Position numbers and translations under genes: made by a program. A stretch of 64,000 bases of DNA, taken from NCBI GenBank assembly GCA_016713735.1, contig JADJOP010000022.1, forward strand, positions 1 to 64,000, written 5' to 3'. The stretch is from Bryobacterales bacterium (GTDB lineage: Bacteria; Acidobacteriota; Terriglobia; Bryobacterales; Bryobacteraceae). Each line of letters opens with the position of its first letter. Within the stretch, counting starts at the first letter, position 1. Of this stretch, positions 44,913 through 52,559 are shown piece after piece. Under the pieces are notes generated by a model. That model was not told where the DNA came from. It saw only the letters and a program-made list of their open reading frames with translations, and did no database searches.

Positions 44913-45030
44913 CCGGTTAACCAGTGTAGGGCATGGCGAGGGCGAGCGGCAGCGCGAGTCTGGCCCCACGGCGGCCCCACACCAGCCCTGCGCTATTCTG
45001 AGTGCAGGTTCTGAAGGCGTCTCCCTCTAC

Positions 45031-45306
45031 ATGACTGGCATCCAATACATCACCGACGAAAAAGGCCGCAAAACCGCCGCCGTCATCGACCTCAAAAAGC
45101 ATGCCGCCCTCTGGGAAGACTTCCAGGACATCCTCGTCTCCCGCTCCCGCCGCAAAGAAAAGCGCATCCCCCTCGCCAAGGTCAAGGCTGAACTCACTGC
45201 GAGCGGAAAGCTGCTTGGCGAACTACGACTAGCGGTCAATCAGAAGATCGAGGCTCTTGCGGGTGAAGCACTCGAGTCCCCCGTCCGTGCTACCCTGCCC
45301 ACATGA
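45031..45306 (+). CDS. Phd/RelB-like antitoxin-type protein
   Basis: 91 residues. The start MTGIQYITDEKGRKTAAVID and the following helix (LWEDFQDILVSRSRRKEKR) match short antitoxin-like proteins of the Phd/YefM-RelB type, which usually end near residue 65. Here a further 25 residues follow. The TGA stop overlaps the HicB ATG (ATGA). A frame error near the C terminus cannot be excluded. Confidence 0.6.
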   Translation: MTGIQYITDEKGRKTAAVIDLKKHAALWEDFQDILVSRSRRKEKRIPLAKVKAELTASGKLLGELRLAVNQKIEALAGEALESPVRATLPT

Positions 45307-45528
45307 AGTACACCGTCATGCTGGAACGCGAGTCCGACGGCGGTTTCGTCGCCACGGTGCCCATGCTGCCCGGATGTGTCTCCCCAGGGCGATTCTCGCG
45401 AAGAGGCCCTCACCAACATCCGCGAAGCCATGGATCTATTCATCGAGGACATGCTCGCCAACGGGGAGCCGCTGCCGGTTGAGGACCAGCGCGAACTCGT
45501 CGAGGTCCAAGCCGGCCCAGCCCAGTAA
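45303..45528 (+). CDS. hicB: HicB-type antitoxin (frameshifted)
   Basis: YTVMLERESDGGFVATVPMLPGC is cut here to its essentials: the N-terminal MKYTVMLERESDGGFVATVP is the HicB partial RNase H fold. At the CCCC run near 45393 one extra C breaks the frame; the neighbouring frame restores QGDSREEALTNIREAMDLF and ends with TAA at 45526-45528. Repaired length is 74 residues. HicB neutralises HicA. The start overlaps the preceding antitoxin-like gene. Confidence 0.85.
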
Positions 45529-45530
45529 AA

Positions 45531-45746
45531 CTGCCCAGAGGCCTGTCGGGTCGCGACCTCCGCCGCGTACTCGAACGCGCCGGTTTCGAGTTCATCCGCC
45601 AGCGCGGCAGCCACATGTTTCTGAAGCGCGATCACCCACCCGCGCGCGTCTCAGTCCCCGATCACGTAACGCTTCGCCCCGGTACCCTGCGCCAAATCCT
45701 GCACGAATCAGGACTCACGGTCGAATCCCTGATCCGCCTCCTCTAA
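45531..45746 (+). CDS. hicA: HicA-type mRNA interferase toxin
   Basis: About 71 codons. SGRDLRRVLERAGFEFIRQR, with GSHMFLKR next (the catalytic His in RGSH), is the double-stranded RNA-binding-like HicA fold, ending RQILHESGLTVESLIRLL. No ATG, GTG or TTG lies at the expected place; the frame opens after a stop near 45480, so CTG 45531 or an error-hidden start just upstream must serve. It follows hicB directly. It was too short to be listed by a 60-residue ATG-only search with usual starts. Confidence 0.82.
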   Translation: MPRGLSGRDLRRVLERAGFEFIRQRGSHMFLKRDHPPARVSVPDHVTLRPGTLRQILHESGLTVESLIRLL

Positions 45747-45754
45747 CCGCCCCC

Positions 45755-46762
45755 CTACTTCTTCTTCCCCTTCTTCTTTGCCTCTTCCGCCTTCCCCTCC
45801 TCCTCCGTCCCCTCAAACGTCACCGTCGACTCCGTCGTCATAATCGTCGATTCGCTCGCAAACTGCCGGTAGTTCCTGTACTCGGTCTGGTTGTTCACGC
45901 AAATCAGCGTCCCCCGCTTGCACCCCAGGCTCCCGCTCTTCACCGGCATCAAATGCTCCCGCTGCCCGATCTTCACCTTCCCGTACTCCACCATCATCTC
46001 CACCTTGTCCATCGGATAGTCCGCCGGCAACAGCCGCCCCTGCATCTCCAGCCGCAACACCCGGTGCGTCTCCTCATCAATCCAAATCGAACCCTTGTAC
46101 GCCGGATAGATCGTCTGCCCCTCGAAGTTCACCTTCCAATGCGAATTCGCCTGCTCCACCGTGTAGTCGTACCACTTCGCCATGCGCGACCCCACCGTCT
46201 CCGACCCGCGCTTCTCAAACTTCGCACCCGACACCGGATTCAGCACATCCGCCGCCATCGACCCAAACTCGCCCACGCTCCACGTCCCACTCTCCTCGGG
46301 CGAACCCTTCTTCAACTTCTTCCCGTTGATCTCCAAATTCCGGAACTCATCCTTGGCCCCCTCGTGCGCCAACTCCGCCGTCACCCTGTCCTTCATCTTG
46401 AAGTCCGCCGGCTTCGTGTCGCTCTGGAAGCGATAGGTGATCTGCTGGCAGAGGAAGTTCGGCAGCGAATCCACCCAGTCAAACGCCACCTGGCGCGCCT
46501 TCTCAATCACCGGGTCCAGTTTCGGACCCGCCGCTCCCGCTTTCTCCTCCACCACCCGCCCCTCGGCGTCCGTCACGATTTCCTTGTACACCGGCGGCCC
46601 CGTCGTCGGCGTCATCTCCGGCCGCGCCGTCGTGCTCTGCTCACCCGCCCCCTGCTTCGGCACGCCCCGCTTCAACTTCGGCGGACCCTCCACCTCCGGC
46701 TCCTGGGCCAGCAAGGCCAAGCTCATCGACAGTGCCATTAGAACCCCGCTCATCCACTTCAT
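45755..46762 (-). CDS. Secreted protein of unknown function (LPNFLC family)
   Basis: 335 residues from ATG 46762, with a signal peptide (MALSMSLALLAQ). The conserved-looking block WVDSLPNFLCQQITYRF begins the folded part; KGSIWIDEETHRVLRLEMQG and the following strands suggest a curved beta-sheet like lipoprotein-carrier proteins. The last 20 residues are very rich in Glu and Lys. Acidobacterial genomes hold many paralogues with the LPxFxC block, none characterised that I know of. Its start overlaps the TenA stop by four bases. Confidence 0.65.
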   Translation of the reverse strand: MKWMSGVLMALSMSLALLAQEPEVEGPPKLKRGVPKQGAGEQSTTARPEMTPTTGPPVYKEIVTDAEGRVVEEKAGAAGPKLDPVIEKARQVAFDWVDSLPNFLCQQITYRFQSDTKPADFKMKDRVTAELAHEGAKDEFRNLEINGKKLKKGSPEESGTWSVGEFGSMAADVLNPVSGAKFEKRGSETVGSRMAKWYDYTVEQANSHWKVNFEGQTIYPAYKGSIWIDEETHRVLRLEMQGRLLPADYPMDKVEMMVEYGKVKIGQREHLMPVKSGSLGCKRGTLICVNNQTEYRNYRQFASESTIMTTESTVTFEGTEEEGKAEEAKKKGKKK

Positions 46763-47451
46763 CGCGGCGGCCACTCTTCCTTCCTCCACGCCATCTCCCA
46801 AAACATCCACTCATACCGCGCCCCCAGCGCAAACAACGCCACGCACCGCTCCCGCTGCGCCGCTGTCATCTCGCCCGCTAGCGCATCCATCATCGCCAGC
46901 ACCTCACGCACCGTCTTGCCGTATTCCGCGCTCGCATACTGATCGATCCACTGCTGGTACTCGCGGTTCTTCGATCCCCGCTTCTCCAGCACCTTGCCCA
47001 CTTCCCAATAAATCCAGTAACACGGCAGCATCGCCGCCAGGCCCTCGGCAAACGTCCCGCGCTCCACCGTCACCAGCAGGTGATTCGTGTAGGCCGCGTT
47101 CGTCGGAGCCATCACGGCGCGCACTGCGCCACTCCGTTGGACGCCGAACTTCCCCAGGATGGTTTCATGTAACGCCCGCTCCACCTCAATCGCGTCCACA
47201 GCATGCCGGTTCAGCGTCCGCGCCCACTCCTCCCGCGGAGCCTTCGACGCCAGCACGCTCAGCGCCTGCCCGAACACGCGCAGGTACTCCGCGTCCTGCT
47301 CCAAGTAGAACTGAAACCTGTCCCGCGGCAGGCTCCCGTCGACGAGCCCCTTCAGAAACGGATGCTCCAGCGTCTTTTCATGCACCGGGCGCGCCCGCTC
47401 CCACATCTCGCCCGTCAACGTCGTCGAAGCCAGCAGCAGCAGCGCCAGCAT
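46759..47451 (-). CDS. TenA-like protein with hydrophobic N terminus
   Basis: 230 residues. The TenA/PqqC helical fold is clear: HPFLKGLVDGSLPRDRFQFY, QDAEYLRVFGQAL, LPCYWIYWEVGKVL and YEWMFWEMAW. TenA hydrolyses aminopyrimidine (thiamin salvage). The usual catalytic Cys of the family may be the one in LPCYW. Unusually, the protein starts MLALLLLASTTLTG, which reads as a short signal or anchor, and its neighbours are exported proteins, not thi genes. It lies between DUF1501 and the secreted protein gene. Confidence 0.82.
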   Translation of the reverse strand: MLALLLLASTTLTGEMWERARPVHEKTLEHPFLKGLVDGSLPRDRFQFYLEQDAEYLRVFGQALSVLASKAPREEWARTLNRHAVDAIEVERALHETILGKFGVQRSGAVRAVMAPTNAAYTNHLLVTVERGTFAEGLAAMLPCYWIYWEVGKVLEKRGSKNREYQQWIDQYASAEYGKTVREVLAMMDALAGEMTAAQRERCVALFALGARYEWMFWEMAWRKEEWPPR

Positions 47452-47457
47452 CGCCGT

Positions 47458-48882
47458 TTACCCGAACACCTGTTGGATCACCTTGCCGCCGAAGTCCGTC
47501 AGCTTCTCCTGCCGCCCGTTGTGCAGATACCACAGCCGGTTCTGCTCCAGCCCGCAGGCCTGCAAGATGGTCGCGTGGAAATCGCGCATGTGATAGCCGT
47601 CAATCGCGTGCAGCCCGAATTCGTCGGTCGCCCCAATCGTCTGCCCGCCCTTCACGCCGCCGCCCGCGAACCACATCGTGAACCCGTGCGGATTGTGATC
47701 GCGCCCATTGCCGCTCTGCGACATCGGCAGCCGCCCAAACTCGCTCCCCCAAATCACCAGCGTCGAATCGAGCAGCCCGCGCGCTTTCAAATCCTCGAGC
47801 AGCGCCGCGATCGGCTGGTCCGTCAGCCCGCACATCTTCTCGTGGTTCTCCACAATGTGGCTGTGCGCATCCCACTGGATGCTCACCGGACCGCCGCCCG
47901 AATACAACTGCACAAACCGCACGCCGCGCTCCACCAGCCGCCGCGCCAGCAAACAGCGCGTGCCAAACTCCGCCGTCCGCTTGTCCTCCAGCCCATACAT
48001 CTTCCGCGTCGCCGGGCTCTCCTTGGTCAGATCCACCGCCTCCGGCGCATGCGCCTGCATGCGGAACGCCAGCTCATAGCTCGCAATCCGCGCCGCCATC
48101 TCCTCGTCCTCTTGCGGCGCATCGTGCTCGTTCATCTTCTGCAGCAGGTCGAGTGTCCGCCGCTGCCGCTCCACCGTCACGCCCTCGGGCGACTTCAAAT
48201 GCAGAATCGGATTCGCCCCCGGCCGGAACAGGTTCCCCTGATACACCGCCGGCAAAAAGCCCGAACCCCACATCGGCGTCCCGCCCTCCGGCGTCCCCTC
48301 CGGCTGCGGCATCACCACATACGCCGGCAGGTTCTCGCTCAGCGAACCCAACCCATACGTTACCCACGAACCCACGCTCGGATAGCCCATCAGGATGCGC
48401 CCCGACATCACCTGGTACATCGCCGGCGCATGCACCACGCTCTCCGTATAGAAGTTCCGCACGAAGCAGATGTCGTCCACGCGCTTGGCCAGGTGCGGCA
48501 TCAGCGTGCTCACCCACGCCCCGCTCTGCCCGTGTTGCTTGAACTCCCACGGCGAAGCCAGAATCGGCGTCGAGCCGTCGGTGAACTGGCTCACGATCTT
48601 CCCAAAGCTCTCCGGCAGCCGCTGCCCCTGGAACTTCTTCAACTCCGGCTTCGGATCAAACGTGTCAATCTGGCTCGGCGCTCCCACCATGAACAGGAAG
48701 ATCACCGACTTCACCTTCGACGGCAGATGCGGCGCCTTGGGCGCCAGCGGATTCCCCTTCGCCGCCGCGAAGCCCTCCCGCGCCAGCAGCGATTCAAGAG
48801 CAATCGCTCCGAAACCATGCGCCGCCGTGCGCAGAATGTCCCGCCGAGTCGTGTTCCGTCCGCAACCGTCCTTCATCGCCAT
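47458..48882 (-). CDS. DUF1501 domain protein, Tat-exported
   Basis: 474 residues. TTRRDILRTAAHGFGAIAL is a twin-arginine signal. The alkaline-phosphatase-like DUF1501 fold shows VIFLFMVGAPSQIDTFDPKP at the start, VIWGSEFGRLPMSQ and GRDHNPHGFTMWFAGGG, then GATDEFGLHA. DUF1501 genes travel with PSD1 (DUF1549/DUF1553) genes in Planctomycetes and Acidobacteria, probably for breakdown of complex polymers; the chemistry is unknown. The PSD1 gene precedes it by about 60 bases. Confidence 0.9.
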   Translation of the reverse strand: MAMKDGCGRNTTRRDILRTAAHGFGAIALESLLAREGFAAAKGNPLAPKAPHLPSKVKSVIFLFMVGAPSQIDTFDPKPELKKFQGQRLPESFGKIVSQFTDGSTPILASPWEFKQHGQSGAWVSTLMPHLAKRVDDICFVRNFYTESVVHAPAMYQVMSGRILMGYPSVGSWVTYGLGSLSENLPAYVVMPQPEGTPEGGTPMWGSGFLPAVYQGNLFRPGANPILHLKSPEGVTVERQRRTLDLLQKMNEHDAPQEDEEMAARIASYELAFRMQAHAPEAVDLTKESPATRKMYGLEDKRTAEFGTRCLLARRLVERGVRFVQLYSGGGPVSIQWDAHSHIVENHEKMCGLTDQPIAALLEDLKARGLLDSTLVIWGSEFGRLPMSQSGNGRDHNPHGFTMWFAGGGVKGGQTIGATDEFGLHAIDGYHMRDFHATILQACGLEQNRLWYLHNGRQEKLTDFGGKVIQQVFG

Positions 48883-48945
48883 GCTCCTCTCGCCCCATAC
48901 GCACCCAACCCCGTAACGGAACCGCGAGCGTGAGCGAGCGGCCTC

Positions 48946-51111
48946 CTACGGCACATACACAAACTCATTCCGGTTCAACATCGCCAGCGCGAAATCTTCC
49001 CAAGCCCCCCGCTGGCCACAAACGCCCGCGCCTCGTCCAACTCCTGCGCCTCCGGCTCGCGCGCCAGCGCCAGCGCATACGCCCGCTTCACCCGGCACGC
49101 CGCATCCCCGCCGCACTCCTTCTCCAACCGCGCCGCCAGTTGCCGCCCCGCCCCGCGCATCGTGTCGCTGTTCAACAGCGACAGCGCCTGCAGCGCATGC
49201 GTGCTCACCGGCCGCACCGGGCACGACGTCATCGCATCCGGCTGGTCGAAATTCGCCATCATCGGCAGCCGCACTGTCCGCTTATTCAGCAGGTACAAGC
49301 TCCGCCGGTTATGGTCGCGTTCGTCCAACTCCACCGGCCACAAGTTGTCCGGCTCGCCTTCCGTGAAAATCAGATCGTAAACCTCCGGCTCAATCGGCAC
49401 CTTCATCGGCCGCCCGAACATCCGCGTGTTCAACACACCCGCCACCGCCAGCGCCCCATCGCGCAGGAACTCCGCATCCAGCCGCCGCCGGTTCATCCGC
49501 CACATCAGCTTATTTTGCGGATCCACCTCGGCCTTCTTCGCATCATGCGCCGCCGCTTGCCGGTACACGCTCGACGTCACCAGCATCCGGTCCATCGCCC
49601 GCACGCTCCAGCCCTTCGCCACAAACTCCGTCGCCAGCCAGTCCAGCAGCTTCTGGTTCGACGGCCTCTGCCCCAGCACGCCAAAATCGTTCGGCGTCGC
49701 CACGATCCCCACGCCCATCCGCGCCTGCCAGATGCGGTTCACCATCACCCGCGCCGCCAGCGGATTCTCTTCGCTCACCAGCCACTTCGCCAGCGCCGAC
49801 CGCCTTCCCACCGGCTCCACCGGCGCCGCGGCGTCATTCACCACGCGCAGGAAGCCCGGCAACACCGGCTGCTGCTTCATCTTGTAGTCGCCCACCTTAA
49901 GCACAAACGACACCGGCGCCATCGCCGCGTTCTTCACCGCATACGCATGCGCCGGCGGCTCCGGCTCCTCACGCTCCAGCGCGTGCAGCTTCTTCCGCCA
50001 CCCCGCCCGCGTCGCCTTGTCCTCCGGCGTCAGCACGGCCAGCACCTCATCCCAACTCACCTTCAACTGCGCGCTCGCCTCCTCGGCCAGCCGCTTCTGC
50101 TCCGCCGTCCGCTTCTCCTTGGGAATCTCCAGCGCCGCCACAAACTCCGCCCCCAGCTTCGCCTTCTTCTCCGCCTTCAATCCGCTCGCGATACGGCTTC
50201 TCAATCGCCGCAATCGCCTCCTGCACCGGCTTCAACTTCTCCTTGTACGCCTTCACCGCCGCCTCATACCGCGCATGCTCGTCCTTCGACGCAATGCTGA
50301 TGTCGTCAAACTCGGTCGCCGCCAACACCGCCTGCAGCTTGTAATAATCCGCCTGCGGAATCGGATCGAACTTGTGGTTATGACACCGCGCGCATCCCAC
50401 CGACATGCCCAGGAACACATTCCCCAGCGCCCCGGTCATCTCCGTCAATACCTCCTGACGGTTCATCTCCTCATCCTGATTGCCGCCGACAATGTGTATC
50501 GGCCCTGCCCGGTGAAAGCCCGTCGCCACCAGCGCGTCCTTGTCCCCCGGCCACAACTCATCGCCCGCGATCTGCTCCATCACAAATCGGTCATAGGGTT
50601 TATCGCTCTGAAATGCCCGGATCACATAGTCGCGGTACCGCCACGCATGCGTCCGCTCGGCGTCCAACTCATAGCCGTTCGTATCCGCATACCGCACCAC
50701 GTCCAGCCACTTCGTCGCCCACCGTTCGGCATAGTGCGGCGAAGCCAGCAGCCGCTCCACCACGCGCTCATACGCCCCCGGCTGCGTGTCCTTCAGGAAC
50801 GCAGCCAGCTCTTCCGGCGTCGGCGGCAACCCTGTCAAATCGAGCGTCACCCGCCGCAGCAGTTTGGCTTTCTCCAACGGCTGCGACGGCTCCAGCCCCT
50901 TCGCCCGCAGCGCCTCCAGCACAAACGCATCCACCGGCGTCTTCACCCACGCCTTCCCCGCCGCATCGCCAAAAACCGGCGCCTCGGCCCGCACCGGAGC
51001 CTTAAACGCCCAGTAGTTCTTCCGGGGCGCAACCCAGGCATCGTCCTTGTCCAGCGTCGCCGCCAGACAGACCATCCCCAGCAGCGGTAACAGCGGTTTC
51101 AGCAGCCTCAT
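48946..51111 (-). CDS. PSD1 / DUF1549-DUF1553 exported protein (two frameshifts)
   Basis: About 721 residues after repair. Signal peptide LLKPLLPLLGMVCLAAT, DUF1549 with VTLDLTGLPPTPEELAAFL and RWATKWLDVVRYADTNGYE, a haem-like or metal motif CARCHNHKFDPIPQADYY, and DUF1553 with NPLAARVMVNRIWQARMGVG and RPVSTHALQALSLLNS. A base is gained or lost near 50180 (PYRER then LKAEKKAKLG) and one G is missing from the six-base run 49005-49010, after which the natural end reads AWEDFALAMLNRNEFVYVP. No N-terminal cytochrome domain is present. It heads the operon with DUF1501. Confidence 0.87.
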
Positions 51112-51156
51112 GCGATTGCCATTATTATAAGGGGGAATCCAAAAGGAGTCCCCACA

Positions 51157-52470
51157 GTGACCAATCGCAGAACCTTCGTCCAATTCGCCTCAGCCGCCGC
51201 CATCGCCACCCAGGCCCGCCCCATCCTCGGCGCTAACGATCGCGTTAACGTCGGCATCATCGGCCTCGGCGGACGCGGCACCGCCCACCTCCGCAGCTAC
51301 CTCTCTCTTCCCAACGCCGCCATCACCGGCCTCTGCGACGTCAACCAGGCCGCCCGCGAAGTCGCCCAGGGCACCCTTTCCAAGGCAGAGCGCCCCAAAG
51401 CCGCCGAGTTCGAGGACATGCGCAAGATGTTCGACGACAAAAACGTCGACGCCGTCTCCATCGCCACCCCCAACCACTGGCACGCCCTCTCGGCCATCTG
51501 GGCCGCCCAGGCCGGCAAGGACGTCTACGTCGAAAAGCCCGCCAGCCACAACATCTTCGAAGGCCACCAGATGGTCGCCGCCGCCCGCAAATACAAGCGC
51601 ATGATGCAGGTCGGCTCCCAGTCCCGCTCCACCCCCATCAAGATGGAGGCCATGAAGTTGCTCCAGGAAGGCGTCATCGGCAAGGTCTACCTCGCCAAGG
51701 CCCTCTGCTTCAAGCGCCGCAAGTCCATCGGCGTCACCCCCGCCGAACCCGTCCCCCCCGGCGTCAACTGGGACATCTTCCTCGGCCCCGCCCCCATGCG
51801 GCCTTTCACCAAAAACCGCTTCAAATACAACTGGCACTGGTTCTGGGACACCGGCAACGGCGACATCGGCAACCAGGGCGTCCACGAAATGGACATCGCC
51901 CGCTGGGGCCTCGGCCTTCCCGATAACCGCCACGAAGGTCTGAAATCCATCTACTGCACCGGCGGCAAGTTCGCCTATGTCGACGACCAGGAAACCCCCA
52001 ACACCCAGCTCGCCACCTTCGACTACGGCGACAAACAGATCGTCTTTGAGGTCCGCGGCATCCTCACCAACGGCGAATCCGGCATGACGGGCAAGGGCAA
52101 CGTGGTCGGCAATCTCTTCCTCGGCTCGGAAGGCGTCCTCGAAGTCGAAGATTCCTACTACCGTGTCTACAAAGGCGAAGACCGCGCCGTCGTCATGGAG
52201 AAGAAACGCGAGCGGGGCGGCGCCGACACCACCGCCCTCCACATGGCCAACTTCCTCGCCGCCGTCAAATCGCGCGACCACAAGTCCATCCACGCCGAAA
52301 TCGAAATCGGGGCCAACTCCGCCGCCCTCTGCCACATGGCCAACATCGCCTACCGCACCGGCCGCCAGCTCCGCTGGGACGTCGCCAAGGAACAGTTCAT
52401 CAGCGACTCCGACGCCAACAAAATGCTCACCCGCGACTACCGCCGGCCCTACGTCGTCGAGAAGATCTAG
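51157..52470 (+). CDS. Gfo/Idh/MocA family oxidoreductase, Tat-exported
   Basis: 437 residues. Twin-arginine start TNRRTFVQFASAAAIATQA, then the dinucleotide site VGIIGLGGRGTAHL, the signature VYVEKPASHN, and the catalytic-region GDIGNQGVHEMDIARWGLG. Long Tat-type members such as this act on sugars or sugar-like units in the periplasm, perhaps by an NAD-recycling mechanism. GTG 51157 has AAAAGGAG upstream. It is divergent from the PSD1 operon across 45 bases containing ATTATTATAAGG. Confidence 0.9.
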   Translation: MTNRRTFVQFASAAAIATQARPILGANDRVNVGIIGLGGRGTAHLRSYLSLPNAAITGLCDVNQAAREVAQGTLSKAERPKAAEFEDMRKMFDDKNVDAVSIATPNHWHALSAIWAAQAGKDVYVEKPASHNIFEGHQMVAAARKYKRMMQVGSQSRSTPIKMEAMKLLQEGVIGKVYLAKALCFKRRKSIGVTPAEPVPPGVNWDIFLGPAPMRPFTKNRFKYNWHWFWDTGNGDIGNQGVHEMDIARWGLGLPDNRHEGLKSIYCTGGKFAYVDDQETPNTQLATFDYGDKQIVFEVRGILTNGESGMTGKGNVVGNLFLGSEGVLEVEDSYYRVYKGEDRAVVMEKKRERGGADTTALHMANFLAAVKSRDHKSIHAEIEIGANSAALCHMANIAYRTGRQLRWDVAKEQFISDSDANKMLTRDYRRPYVVEKI

Positions 52471-52559
52471 CCCCACCCCGCTTCAACCGGAGGCCGCCCG
52501 CCGCGCGGCCTCCGTCCCCCCTACTGCATCCCGCCGCCGCAGCCGATGAACCGAACAGG

